Shown here one piece after another: positions 50,641 to 60,490 of a stretch of DNA of 64,000 nucleotides (positions are counted from its first letter, which is position 1; every line of letters begins with the position of its first letter). Both the position numbers and the translations under genes were made by a program. Under the pieces are notes generated by a model. That model was not told where the DNA came from. It saw only the letters and a program-made list of their open reading frames with translations, and did no database searches. This DNA is from CALBTQ01 sp036725605. GTDB taxonomy: Bacteria > Lernaellota > Lernaellaia > Lernaellales > Lernaellaceae. The stretch covers positions 1-64,000 of the forward strand of contig DAIMDW010000026.1 in assembly GCA_036725605.1 (NCBI GenBank), written 5' to 3'.

Positions 50641-53250
50641 ATGACCGGCAATGAAATCCGCCAGGCGTTTCTCGATTACTTTGCGAAAAACGGGCACAAG
50701 GTGCTGCCCAGTTCGCCGCTGGTGCCGCAGAAGGATCCCACGCTGTTGTTCACCAACGCCGGGATGGTGCAGTTCAAGAGCGTCTTTTTGGGCGAGCAGG
50801 ACATCGGCGCCCGCCGCGCCACCACCAGCCAGAAATGCCTGCGCGTATCGGGCAAGCACAACGACTTCGAGAACGTCGGGCGCACCGCGCGCCATCACAC
50901 GTTCTTCGAAATGCTGGGCAACTTCAGCTTCGGCGACTACTTCAAGCGCGACGCCATCCGCTTCGGCTGGGAGTTGCTGACCGAAGTCTACAAGCTCGAT
51001 ACCGCCAAACTGTGGGTCACCGTGTTTCGCGACGACGACGAAGCCGCCGACCTGTGGCGCTCGGAAGTGGGTGTGGCGGCCGACCGGATCGTCCGTCTCG
51101 GCGAAAAGGACAACTTCTGGTCGATGGGCGACACCGGCCCCTGCGGCCCGTGCAGCGAAATCCTGTACGACCAGGGTCCGCAGTTCGAGGGGACGATCGA
51201 CGACGGCGACCGCTACCTGGAATTGTGGAACCTCGTGTTCATGCAGTTCAACCGCGACGCGGCCGGCGTGATGACCCCGCTGCCGCGGCCGTCGATCGAC
51301 ACCGGCGCCGGGCTCGAACGGCTCACGGCGGTCATGCAGGGCAAGGACACCAACTTCGATTCGGACCTGTTTGCGGCCATTCACCGCGAAACCGAACGCC
51401 TGTCGGGCCTGGTCTACGGCAAGGACCCGGAGACGACCGTGAGCATGCGGGTCGTCGCCGACCACATCCGCGCGATCACCTTCCTCATCGGCGACGGCGT
51501 GCTGCCTTCCAACGAGGGCCGCGGCTACGTCCTGCGGCGCATCATGCGGCGCGCGGCGCGTCACGGCGTGTTGATCGGCATGAAGGAGCCCTTCCTGTAT
51601 CAGGTCAGCGGCGCGGTGATCGAAACGATGAAACACGCCTACCCCGAGCTGGTCGATCGCGCGGCGTACATCGCCAAGATCGTCAAGAACGAGGAAGCGC
51701 GTTTCCTGCGCACGCTGGAAAACGGCCTGAAGATGCTCAACGCCGAGCTGGCCCGCAGCGCCGGCACGCTCGACGGCGAAGTGGCCTTCAAGCTCTACGA
51801 CACCTACGGCTTCCCGCTGGATCTGACCGAGGACATCTGCCGTGATCGCGACGTGACGGTCGATCAGGACGGCTTCAAAAAAGCGATGGAGCGACAGCGG
51901 TCGCAAAGCCGCGCCGCCTGGGACGGCTCGGGCGCCGAGGAACTGAGCGCCGGTCATCGCGAGCTGCTGACCAAGGGCCTGACCACCGAATTCGTCGGTT
52001 ACGATCAGGGCAAGGTCGAAGCGGAGATCGTCGGCCTGCTCAAGGACGGCGCGCTGGTCGACAAGCTGACCGCCGGCGAAACCGGCGAATTGGTCGTCGA
52101 CGTCACGCCCTTCTACGCCGAAATGGGCGGCCAGTTGGGCGACCGGGGCAAGGTACTGGCCGGCGACGCGCTGGTCGAGGTCACCGACGCCAAGTACATC
52201 GGCGACGTGCTGGTCGGTCATCAGGTGAAGGTCGCCAAGGGCGCGCTGGTCGTCGGCCAACGCGTGACCATGGCGGTCGATCCGATTCGCCGCCGGCGCA
52301 TCGAGCGCAACCACACCGCCACGCACCTGCTGCACAAGGCGCTGCGCGAGGTGCTGGGCGCCGACGCCAAGCAGGCCGGTTCGCTGGTCGCGCCCGAGCG
52401 GCTGCGCTTCGACTTCACGCACTACGCGGCGGTCACGCCCGACGAACTGACCGCGATCGAAACGCGCGTCAACGAGCTGGTCATGGCCGACGAGCCGGTC
52501 GGCGCGAACCAGATGGCTTACGACGAGGCCATCGCCGCCGGCGCGATCGCGTTGTTCGGCGAAAAATACGAAGCCGACGTGCGCATGATCGCCATCGGCG
52601 AGGACACCAGCAAAGAGCTGTGCGGCGGCACGCACCTGACGCGCACCGGGCAGATCGGCCCGTTCGTCATCGTTTCGGAAGGCTCGGTCGCCGCCGGCGT
52701 GCGGCGCATCGAGGCGCTGACCGGCGACGGCGCGGTGGCGCATCTGCAGACCGAACGCGAGCGGCTGCTCTCGACCGCCGAGTTGCTCAAGACGGCGCCG
52801 GCCGACATCGTCGAGCGCGCCGAAAAACTGCTGGGCCAGCTCAAGCACGCGGAAAAGGAAATCGAGAAACTCAAAGACAAGCTGGCCGGGCAGGCGGGCG
52901 ATTCGATCCTCGACCAGGTCGTCGAGATCGACGGCGCCAAGGTGCTCGCGGCGCAGGTGACGCTGGAAAATCCGAAGGAACTGCGCTCGATGGCGGTCAC
53001 CATGCGCGACAAGCTCGGTTCGGGCGTGGTCGTGCTGGGCACGGCGGCGGGCGGCAAGGCGATGCTGATCGTGCTGGTCAGCGACGACCTGACCAAGCGC
53101 TACCACGCGGGCAAGATCGTCGGTCCGGCGGCGCAGGCGGTCGGCGGGGGCGGCGGCGGCAAGCCCGACATGGCGCAGGCCGGCGGCTCCGATCCGAGCA
53201 AGCTCGATCAGGCGTTGGCGGCGGCCCTGGAGACGATCAAGCGGATGTAG
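50641..53250 (+). CDS. alaS: Alanyl-tRNA synthetase
   Basis: An 869-residue AlaRS, full length for bacteria. The class II catalytic core is at the N-terminus (IRQAFLDYFAKNGHKVLPSSPLVP, TTSQKCLR, FFEMLGNFSFGDYFKRDAI). The editing domain has the zinc-binding HTATH near 558 and CGGTH at 661-665. The C-terminal oligomerisation/DHHA1 domain ends with GGGGGGKPDMAQAGG. The ATG at 50641 follows AGGAGAC; the open frame upstream is spurious. Confidence 0.97.
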   Translation: MTGNEIRQAFLDYFAKNGHKVLPSSPLVPQKDPTLLFTNAGMVQFKSVFLGEQDIGARRATTSQKCLRVSGKHNDFENVGRTARHHTFFEMLGNFSFGDYFKRDAIRFGWELLTEVYKLDTAKLWVTVFRDDDEAADLWRSEVGVAADRIVRLGEKDNFWSMGDTGPCGPCSEILYDQGPQFEGTIDDGDRYLELWNLVFMQFNRDAAGVMTPLPRPSIDTGAGLERLTAVMQGKDTNFDSDLFAAIHRETERLSGLVYGKDPETTVSMRVVADHIRAITFLIGDGVLPSNEGRGYVLRRIMRRAARHGVLIGMKEPFLYQVSGAVIETMKHAYPELVDRAAYIAKIVKNEEARFLRTLENGLKMLNAELARSAGTLDGEVAFKLYDTYGFPLDLTEDICRDRDVTVDQDGFKKAMERQRSQSRAAWDGSGAEELSAGHRELLTKGLTTEFVGYDQGKVEAEIVGLLKDGALVDKLTAGETGELVVDVTPFYAEMGGQLGDRGKVLAGDALVEVTDAKYIGDVLVGHQVKVAKGALVVGQRVTMAVDPIRRRRIERNHTATHLLHKALREVLGADAKQAGSLVAPERLRFDFTHYAAVTPDELTAIETRVNELVMADEPVGANQMAYDEAIAAGAIALFGEKYEADVRMIAIGEDTSKELCGGTHLTRTGQIGPFVIVSEGSVAAGVRRIEALTGDGAVAHLQTERERLLSTAELLKTAPADIVERAEKLLGQLKHAEKEIEKLKDKLAGQAGDSILDQVVEIDGAKVLAAQVTLENPKELRSMAVTMRDKLGSGVVVLGTAAGGKAMLIVLVSDDLTKRYHAGKIVGPAAQAVGGGGGGKPDMAQAGGSDPSKLDQALAAALETIKRM

Positions 53251-54145
53251 AGTCGCTGTCGCCGGCGCTCTGGTGAATGGCCTCGGCCAGGCGCTCCTCG
53301 TCGGCGCGCAACTCGTCGAGCTTGGCGGATAGCACTTCGCGCGGCAGCAGAATGCCCTTTTCGTCCAACCACGCGACGTCCTCGGAGGCGTAGAACGAAT
53401 CGATCGTCACCGGCGGTTCTTCCTTCATCGATCCGTAACCGAGCATGAAGGCCAGTTGGTTGGCGTAGTACAGCGCCGTCGCCAGCTTGCTGTCGGCGTT
53501 CCACGGCGTGTGGTGCTCGCGCACGGCGGTCACCTGATCGGCCGGCAGCTTCCAACGTTCCAACAGCAACCCACCGACGTCGGCGTGGGTCATCGAGAGC
53601 AGATCGCGCTCGGCCACGCAGGCGCTGACGTTGCGCTCGCGGATCGCGTCGACGATCATGAAAAATTCGCGCATGAAATACTGGTCGAGCACCACCTTGC
53701 CGATGTCGTGCAGCAAGCCGCACGTAAAATAACTCGCCTGCGACCGCGGCTCGGGGAACTGCTTGTACAAGTCGCGCGTGATGTAGCCGACCAGGTAGGA
53801 GTGCGACCAGAACATCTGGCGGTCGAAGGTGCCGCGTCGCCCGGCCACTTCCAGCGTCGAAAACACGCTCGCCGACAGCGCGATGTTGCGCACTTCCTGA
53901 AAGCCCAGCAAGACCACCGCCTGGCGGATCGATTCGATGCGCTTGGACACGCCGTACACCGGGCTGTTGGCCACCTTGAGCAGGTTGGCCGTCAGCGACT
54001 GGTCGGCGCTCATCTCGTCGATGACATCCTGCGCGCTGGCGTCGTTGCCCGAGGTCATTTCGATGATTTTCTGCAACACCGTCGGCAGGGTCGGAAGATT
54101 GTCGATCCGTTTCAGCTTATTTTTAAACGATTCGGCGAGATTCAA
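53237..54145 (-). CDS. HDOD-domain signalling protein
   Basis: A 302-residue protein with an HDOD domain (about 12-210): IDNLPTLPTVLQKIIEMTSGNDASAQDVIDEMSADQSLTANLLKVANSPVYG, VLLGFQEVRNIAL and GLLHDIGKVVLDQYF. HDOD domains are degenerate HD phosphohydrolases used in two-component and stress regulation; an HD pair is retained here. The C-terminal ~80 residues are acidic helices. It is convergent with alaS and its 3' end overlaps the alaS 3' end by 14 bp in antisense. Confidence 0.88.
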   Translation of the reverse strand: MNLAESFKNKLKRIDNLPTLPTVLQKIIEMTSGNDASAQDVIDEMSADQSLTANLLKVANSPVYGVSKRIESIRQAVVLLGFQEVRNIALSASVFSTLEVAGRRGTFDRQMFWSHSYLVGYITRDLYKQFPEPRSQASYFTCGLLHDIGKVVLDQYFMREFFMIVDAIRERNVSACVAERDLLSMTHADVGGLLLERWKLPADQVTAVREHHTPWNADSKLATALYYANQLAFMLGYGSMKEEPPVTIDSFYASEDVAWLDEKGILLPREVLSAKLDELRADEERLAEAIHQSAGDSDSTSA

Positions 54146-54288
54146 CAGGTGCCCCCTTCCTCGCTAATAGCAATCGTCGTGCGTTCCCGTCAACAGAGGC
54201 TCGACGTCATCGGGAAGTACAGGATATACTCTCAGCGAATTTTGCCAATCCTTTTCTGTAAATTTTTTCGTCAAAGGCGGCTTGATCG

Positions 54289-56457
54289 ATGAGCGAAAAA
54301 TTGACCGGTCAGATACGCCGCATCGTTTTCCGCAACGAGAACAACGGCTACGTGATCGCTTCGCTCAAACCGGAAAAGAGCGGTCAACCGGTGACGATCG
54401 TGGGCCGCCTGCCCGGCGTGGCCGTCGGCGAAACGATCGAGTGCGCCGGCCGCTGGGAAACCGACTTTCGCCACGGCCGTCAGTTCCGCGTCGACACGTT
54501 CACCGCCCGCCCGCCGACCGACGCCGACACCATCCGCCGCTACCTGGGTTCGGGATTGATCAAGGGCATCGGCCCCAAGCTCGCCGGCGAACTGGTCGAC
54601 CGCTTCGGCGTCAAGACGCTCGAGGTGATCGAGCGTCAGCCCAAGCGCCTGCGCGAAGTGCCGGGCATCGGCCAGGCGCGCGCCCAGCAGATCACCGACG
54701 CCTGGCGTGAAAGCCGGGACATCCGCGAGATCGGCCTGCTGCTGGAAAAGGCCGGCGCGCCGCGCCACCTCGTACTGCGCGTGCGCCAGCGCTTCGGCGA
54801 ACAGGCCGCCGACGTCGTGCGGCACGATCCGTACCGGCTGGTCGCCGAGGTGCGCGGCATCGGCTTTCTCACCGCCGACCGCATCGCCCGCGGACTGGGC
54901 GTCGCCGAGGACGATCCGGCGCGGCTGCGCGCGGGGTTGCTGCACACGTTGAACCTGGCCGCCGAGGACGGGCACACGGCGTTGGCGCTGGATACGCTGA
55001 TCGCCGAAGCCGCGCGGTTGCTGCAAGCGCCGCCGGAAAAGCTGGACCCCGAGGTCGAACGGCTCATCGCCGCCGGGCACGCGCGCCGCGAGATGCTTGA
55101 CGGGCAGATCGTGTTGTCGCCGACCGGCCTGGCGCTGGCCGAACGGCGGCTGGCCGCGGCGATCGTCGGCATTCAACGCGCCGCCGATCGCTTCCGATCG
55201 ATCAACCGCGACAAGGCCGTCGCCTGGGTGCAAAAGCGCTTGAACATCGAACTGACCGAGCGTCAGCGCGAGGCCGCCGTCGACTCCATCGAGCAACCGC
55301 TGCTGGTCGTCACCGGCGGGCCGGGCACCGGCAAGACGACCATCGTGCGCTCCATCTGCGAAATGGTCGAGGCGATGAAGCGCACCGTCGCGCTGTGCGC
55401 GCCCACCGGCCGCGCCGCCAAGCGTCTGGCCGAAACCACCGGCCGCGAGGCCAAGACGGTGCACCGGTTGCTGGAGATCAACCCGGCGAAACACGAGTTC
55501 ACCTACAACGCCGACAACCCGCTGGCGCATGATCTGGTCGTCTGCGACGAGGCCAGCATGCTCGACGCCCCGCTGGCCGCGCACCTGGCCGAGGCTATCC
55601 CGCCCGGCGCGCACCTGGTGCTGGTCGGCGACGTCGACCAGTTGCCCAGCATCGGCCCGGGCAACGTGCTGGCCGATCTGATCAACTCGGAGCGCGTGCA
55701 CGTCGTGCGGCTGGACAAGATCTTCCGCCAGGCCGCGCAAAGCCGTATCGTGCTCAGCGCGCACGATATCCGCCAGGGTCGTCTACCCGAACTGGCTCCG
55801 ACCAAGGACGGCGATTTCTTTTTCATCGAGCAGGACGATCCGGTCGCGTTGCGCGAGCTGGTGGTCGATCTGGCCGCGCGGCGGCTGCCGCAAACCTACA
55901 ACCTCGATCCGCTCGGCGAGATCATGGTGCTCGCGCCGATGCACAAGGGCGAGGCCGGCGTGGCCGCGCTCAACGAGGCTCTGCGCGCGCGGTTGAATCC
56001 GGCGGGCGCGGAGTTGATTTTCGGCGAGCGCTCGTATCGCCTGGGCGACAAGGTGATGCAGACGGCCAACGATTACGACCGCGAAATCTACAACGGCGAC
56101 ATCGGGCGCGTCGCGCGCGTCGACGAGGCGCACAAGGAGATCGTCGTGGATTTCGACGGCCGGATGGTGGGCGCGCGCGAGGGCGAACTGGCCGACCTGG
56201 TACACGCCTACGCGGTGTCCATTCACAAGTCGCAGGGCAGCGAATACCCGTGCGTGATCGTGCCGCTGCACACGCAGCACTTCATTTTGCTGGCGCGCAA
56301 CCTGCTGTATACGGCGGTTACCCGCGGCAAAAAGCTGGTCGTGGTGTGCGGTTCGCGCCGGGCGCTGGCGCGGGCGGTGGAGAACGACGCCGCGCGGCAT
56401 CGCACGACCTTGCTGATCAATTACCTCGAATCGGCCAAACCCGGCCGCTTGTTGTAA
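54289..56457 (+). CDS. recD2: RecD2-type ATP-dependent DNA helicase
   Basis: A 722-residue superfamily 1B 5'-3' helicase. An N-terminal OB-like domain (LTGQIRRIVFRNENNGYVIASL) is followed by helix-hairpin-helix elements (LIKGIGPKLAGELVDRFG, LREVPGIGQARAQQI), typical of RecD2 and absent from RecBCD RecD. Walker A is GGPGTGKTT (about 343-351), Walker B VCDEASM, motif III LVGDVDQLPSIGPG, and the C-terminal UvrD-like motif has AVSIHKSQGSEYP and LLYTAVTRGKK. It likely acts in replication-linked repair. Its last 18 codons are duplicated downstream at 56992-57047. Confidence 0.95.
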   Translation: MSEKLTGQIRRIVFRNENNGYVIASLKPEKSGQPVTIVGRLPGVAVGETIECAGRWETDFRHGRQFRVDTFTARPPTDADTIRRYLGSGLIKGIGPKLAGELVDRFGVKTLEVIERQPKRLREVPGIGQARAQQITDAWRESRDIREIGLLLEKAGAPRHLVLRVRQRFGEQAADVVRHDPYRLVAEVRGIGFLTADRIARGLGVAEDDPARLRAGLLHTLNLAAEDGHTALALDTLIAEAARLLQAPPEKLDPEVERLIAAGHARREMLDGQIVLSPTGLALAERRLAAAIVGIQRAADRFRSINRDKAVAWVQKRLNIELTERQREAAVDSIEQPLLVVTGGPGTGKTTIVRSICEMVEAMKRTVALCAPTGRAAKRLAETTGREAKTVHRLLEINPAKHEFTYNADNPLAHDLVVCDEASMLDAPLAAHLAEAIPPGAHLVLVGDVDQLPSIGPGNVLADLINSERVHVVRLDKIFRQAAQSRIVLSAHDIRQGRLPELAPTKDGDFFFIEQDDPVALRELVVDLAARRLPQTYNLDPLGEIMVLAPMHKGEAGVAALNEALRARLNPAGAELIFGERSYRLGDKVMQTANDYDREIYNGDIGRVARVDEAHKEIVVDFDGRMVGAREGELADLVHAYAVSIHKSQGSEYPCVIVPLHTQHFILLARNLLYTAVTRGKKLVVVCGSRRALARAVENDAARHRTTLLINYLESAKPGRLL

Positions 56458-56495
56458 AGATTTTCGACGCCAATTTCGGTTAAAATCATTTCTTT

Positions 56496-56991
56496 CCTGA
56501 CTTCCGCACGCCCTGTTTTTTATTTTGTAGGTGCTCGAAATCACAAGACGGCGAGTTCGGTTTAGGGTGTCCTGAGAAGAAAATCGGGCGAAGACGAACA
56601 ATGTTGAAATGATTTTCTGCACAGGATCCTCAAGCCCGCAGGGCGTAGGTCCGTAGCGAAGGGCTTTTAGCCCTGGAATCAGAAGAGGCAAATTCAAGCA
56701 AACCCCGCAGGGGTGCCGGTGATGCCAAACCATCTGTCCCTGCAATAACACCTCGGTGGCACTGATACGCCGAACGAAGTGAGGGGTATCAGTGTTTTAT
56801 TTTAACACTGACAAACTCGCTCACGATGTTCACTCGTGTATCAGTGCCACCGCTTATGAAAGATTCCTTCACCCCTTGTCAGGGGTTGGACGGTCTGGGT
56901 GGGCCGTGGTTTCCAGGGCTTCGCCCTTCGCTACTGACCTTCCGCCCCTCCGGGGCGTATCGGCTCCAGGTGTCCCAATTCGGAAGTCAGG
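56496..56991. mobile_element. Foldback MITE-like element, copy 2, between recD2 end duplications
   Basis: A 496-bp non-coding element bounded by perfect 11-bp inverted repeats CCTGACTTCCG (56496-56506) and CGGAAGTCAGG (56981-56991). It is the same family as 49966-50415 but inverted: its right arm reads CTTCGCCCTTCGCTACTGAC and its left arm GTAGCGAAGGGCTTTTAGCC. The centre holds an extra inverted repeat (GGTGGCACTGATAC ~56754 and GTATCAGTGCCACC ~56838). It lies exactly between two copies of the recD2 3' end. Confidence 0.7.
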
Positions 56992-57087
56992 CGCACGACC
57001 TTGCTGATCAATTACCTCGAATCGGCCAAACCCGGCCGCTTGTTGTAGAAATTTTCGACAGCTTTTTCGCTTAAAAATCATTTATTT
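56992..57087 (+). pseudogene. Duplicated 3' end of recD2
   Basis: Bases 56992-57047 are identical to 56401-56456 over 56 bp, the last 18 codons of recD2 up to the stop. The similarity continues with some differences into the 3' flank (56457-56495 versus 57048-57087). The copy has no start or upstream gene, so it is a non-functional remnant. It immediately abuts the right end of the foldback element. Confidence 0.85.
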
Positions 57088-57180
57088 AGCAAAAACCTTT
57101 TAAAAATCTTGACAATCCGTCCCCGGTTTTATAGAAGGAAATGTCTACATATAGTGGTCGTTATTTCCTTGAGTATCAAC

Positions 57181-57861
57181 ATGTGGAACAAAGTTACAAT
57201 AATTATAGCCATTAGCTGTATCGCGATACTCGGCACGAGTGTTTCGGCGTTTGCTCTGGGCGTGGGCGGTCTTTCCTATAATATCGGGCCGTCGTTTTCG
57301 TTGAGCGCCGGCGTGAGCTTCACCCAACGCGACGTGTACACGATCGAAAACGACGACCTCGACGATGAAATGATTTCCAGTCGTTTTCTGGTCAAGGGCG
57401 ACGTCGCGCCGATCCGCTACCTGGATATCTACGGCTTCATCGGCATGGGCGATCTGCAGCAGGACGACGGCGAGTTCGAAGGCACCCTGGGCACGATGTA
57501 TGGTGCGGGCATCAAGCCGCAATTGTTCCCCCTGACCTGGTCGAGCCCGTTGAACATCACGCTGGACGCCCAATACGCCGAGTTGCTCACGCGCGACGAC
57601 GACATCGACGCCAAAATGCAGGAAGTGCAGGTGGCCCTGGTCTTCGCCTACGTCATGCGCAGCCTGACCCCCTACGGCGGCGTGAAGTACGATCACCTGC
57701 TGGTCCACTTCGACGGCGCGGACAACGACATGGTTACCGACATGGACTGGGGCGCGTTCATCGGCTGCGACTATTACGTGACACCCAATGTGTTTTTCAA
57801 CCTGGAGCTGTCGATCTTCGCCGAAACCGCCTTCTTCATTTCCACCGGGTACAAATACTAG
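57181..57861 (+). CDS. Small outer-membrane beta-barrel protein
   Basis: A 226-residue exported protein. The signal peptide is about 25 residues, ending VSAFA. The mature sequence alternates barrel-like strands (FSLSAGVSFTQRDVYTI, LDIYGFIGMGDLQQDD, LNITLDAQYAELL, ALVFAYVMRSLTPYGGVKYDHLLVHF) and ends TGYKY, an aromatic C-terminus. The ATG at 57181 has only a weak ribosome site. A TTGACA box lies at 57109-57114, partly inside the upstream remnant region. Ten bases separate it from the transaldolase gene. Function unknown. Confidence 0.65.
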   Translation: MWNKVTIIIAISCIAILGTSVSAFALGVGGLSYNIGPSFSLSAGVSFTQRDVYTIENDDLDDEMISSRFLVKGDVAPIRYLDIYGFIGMGDLQQDDGEFEGTLGTMYGAGIKPQLFPLTWSSPLNITLDAQYAELLTRDDDIDAKMQEVQVALVFAYVMRSLTPYGGVKYDHLLVHFDGADNDMVTDMDWGAFIGCDYYVTPNVFFNLELSIFAETAFFISTGYKY

Positions 57862-57871
57862 GAGCGAAAGA

Positions 57872-58519
<648 letters not shown>

Positions 58520-58548
58520 CGGGTACGCCTGACCATCATCCTTTTTGC

Positions 58549-58595
58549 GGGCCGTGATCCTTCCCCCCCAAAACCCCATCACGGCCCCTTTTTTT
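58549..58595 (+). terminator. Rho-independent terminator after the transaldolase
   Basis: GGGCCGTGAT (58549-58558) pairs perfectly with ATCACGGCCC (58578-58587), followed by a run of seven T. Confidence 0.92.
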
Positions 58596-58695
58596 ACCCT
58601 TTTTCCGACTTTTCCCCGGCGCTGGATTTTACCGCCGGCCGGCCTTATAATAAGGATCATCGAAAAATAACCGCCAAAACAATGGGAGACCGTGG

Positions 58696-59052
58696 ATGTC
58701 CGATGCCGAGCGGGAAGACCGCCGACCCTGGGGCGGCTATTGCGTGCTGGCCGATGAAACCGACCACAAGGTCAAGCGGATTACCGTGCTGCCCGGCGCG
58801 CGTTTGAGCTTGCAATACCACCGGCGCCGCCTCGAGCATTGGTACATCGTGCGCGGTACGGGGGTGGTCACGCGCGGCGAAGAGCAAATTTCCGTCGGGC
58901 CCGGCGACGCGGTGGACATTCCCACCGGCGCGGCGCACCGCATCCACAACACCGGCGCCGAACCGCTGGTCTTCATCGAAGTGCAGCGCGGCGACTATTT
59001 CGGCGAGGACGATATCGTCCGGCTCGAAGACGACTACGGGCGCGACCGCTAG
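58696..59052 (+). CDS. Cupin of the mannose-6-phosphate isomerase type II kind
   Basis: A 118-residue single-domain cupin. RRPWGGYCVL at the start and KRITVLPGARLSLQYHRRRLEHWYIVRGTGVVTRGEE...VGPGDAVDIPTGAAHRIHNTG match the C-terminal phosphomannose isomerase domain of AlgA/ManC-type enzymes, with metal-binding His and Glu residues. It lacks the nucleotidyltransferase domain. It may isomerise mannose-6-phosphate and fructose-6-phosphate, or bind another sugar. GGGAGACC precedes the ATG. Confidence 0.8.
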   Translation: MSDAEREDRRPWGGYCVLADETDHKVKRITVLPGARLSLQYHRRRLEHWYIVRGTGVVTRGEEQISVGPGDAVDIPTGAAHRIHNTGAEPLVFIEVQRGDYFGEDDIVRLEDDYGRDR

Positions 59053-59092
59053 CCCTTGACACAAGCCTTATATTGCCGATGGAGGAACCGTC

Positions 59093-59440
59093 ATGAAAGC
59101 TGCGCTTTTTGCATTCAACGGAGAACCGATGTGCTTCGTACACGTGCTGCTCAACGCCTTCGACCTGCGCGACAAGGGTTGGGAAGCCACGATCGTCATC
59201 GAAGGTTCGGCGACCAAACTGGTCAGGGAATTCCACGAGAATCCGGACGCGCCCTTCGCCCCGCTGTATCGCAAGGCGAAGGAGGCAAACCTGATCGGCG
59301 CGGTCTGCCAGGCCTGCGCGACCAAGATGGGTTCGCTGGACAGCGCCAAACAGCAGGGCCTGCCGCTGGGCAACGACATGGCGGGCCACCCGAGCATGAG
59401 CGCGTACCTTGACGACGGCTGGCAAGTGTTTACTTTTTAG
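59093..59440 (+). CDS. DsrE-like small sulfur/redox protein
   Basis: A 115-residue DsrE/DsrF-type protein: KAALFAFNGEPMCFVHVLLNAFDLRDKGWEATIVIEGSATKLV, then AVCQACATKMGSLDSAK and MAGHPSMSAYLDDGWQVFTF. The CQAC cysteines could carry sulfur or take part in thiol exchange. It leads a redox cluster with thioredoxin reductase-like and PDO proteins. The ATG follows GGAGG. Confidence 0.8.
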   Translation: MKAALFAFNGEPMCFVHVLLNAFDLRDKGWEATIVIEGSATKLVREFHENPDAPFAPLYRKAKEANLIGAVCQACATKMGSLDSAKQQGLPLGNDMAGHPSMSAYLDDGWQVFTF

Positions 59441-59482
59441 CTAATAAGCAACATCGCCGACGGCGCAAACAGGAGACGCCCC

Positions 59483-60478
59483 ATGGATCTGCCGGGATTT
59501 TCGTTCGACTTGTCCACGACCTTGTCGCAGGCGACGCCGCCCGACCCGGGCACGGTGTACGACCTGTTGATCGTCGGCGGCGGTCCGGCGGCGATGACCG
59601 CCGTGGTCTACGCCGCGCGCAAAACCATGCGCCTGGCCATGCTGGCCAAGGACGTCGGCGGCCAGATGGGCTGGACCTCGGAAATCGAAAACTACATGGG
59701 CTTCCAGACGATCAGCGGCAAGGAACTGACGCAGAAATTCCGCGAGCAGGTCGAACAGTTCGACGTGCCCATCGCGCTGGACCAAAACGTGACGACGATC
59801 GAAAAACACGACGAGTTGTTCGTCGCCACGCTCGAAAACGGCCAACGCTTTCGCGGCCGCACGCTGATCATCGCCACCGGCAAGCGCGACCGCCCGTTGA
59901 ACGTGCCCGGCGAAAAACAGTTCGTCGGCAAGGGCGTGGCCTACTGCGCCACCTGCGACGCGCCGTTCTACAAAGAGAAAACGGTGGTCGTCGCCGGCGG
60001 CGGCAACAGCGCCTTCACCGCCGCGCTGGACTTGCTCAAGGTCGGCGCCGCGGTGACGCTGGTCAACTTCGCGCCCGGCTGGCAGGCCGACGAGGTGATG
60101 CGCAAGTCGCTGGACCGCTTCGGCGACCAGGTGACCTATCTCGACGAGCACCAGGTCGTCGCCGTCGAAGGCGAAGCGCGCGTGAACGCCGTGCGCGTCA
60201 AGGATCGCCGGACCGGCGAGGAGAAGCGCCTGGCGGTCGACGGCATCTTCGTCGAGATCGGCTTGCTGCCCAACAGCGAGCCGCTGGGTGAACTGGCCGA
60301 ACTAAACGCGCACAACGAACTGATCGTCGATTGCCACTGCCGCACCAGCGTGCCCGGCCTGTTCGGGGCCGGCGACGTGACCACGGTGCCGTTCAAACAG
60401 ATCGTCATTTCGGCGGGCGAGGGCGCCAAGGCGGCGCTGTCGGCCTACGATTACCTGACCCAACATGGACATTTGTAA
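59483..60478 (+). CDS. Thioredoxin reductase-like flavoprotein
   Basis: A 331-residue NAD(P)H-dependent disulfide reductase. The FAD site is DLLIVGGGPAAMTAVVYAARK (28-48), the redox-active pair is Cys155-Cys158 in CATC, the NAD(P)H site is VVVAGGGNSAFTAAL, and LFGAGDVTTVPFKQIVISAGEGAKAALSAYDYL closes the FAD domain. A ~25-residue N-terminal extension is unusual for TrxB. It sits directly before a PDO, its likely electron acceptor. Confidence 0.9.
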   Translation: MDLPGFSFDLSTTLSQATPPDPGTVYDLLIVGGGPAAMTAVVYAARKTMRLAMLAKDVGGQMGWTSEIENYMGFQTISGKELTQKFREQVEQFDVPIALDQNVTTIEKHDELFVATLENGQRFRGRTLIIATGKRDRPLNVPGEKQFVGKGVAYCATCDAPFYKEKTVVVAGGGNSAFTAALDLLKVGAAVTLVNFAPGWQADEVMRKSLDRFGDQVTYLDEHQVVAVEGEARVNAVRVKDRRTGEEKRLAVDGIFVEIGLLPNSEPLGELAELNAHNELIVDCHCRTSVPGLFGAGDVTTVPFKQIVISAGEGAKAALSAYDYLTQHGHL

Positions 60479-60490
60479 GGAGGACCGGTT

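Noticed and set aside
53237..53250. Frameshift or mis-assembly at the alaS/HDOD overlap
   Set aside because: Both proteins are intact to their C-termini; a 14-bp convergent overlap is ordinary.
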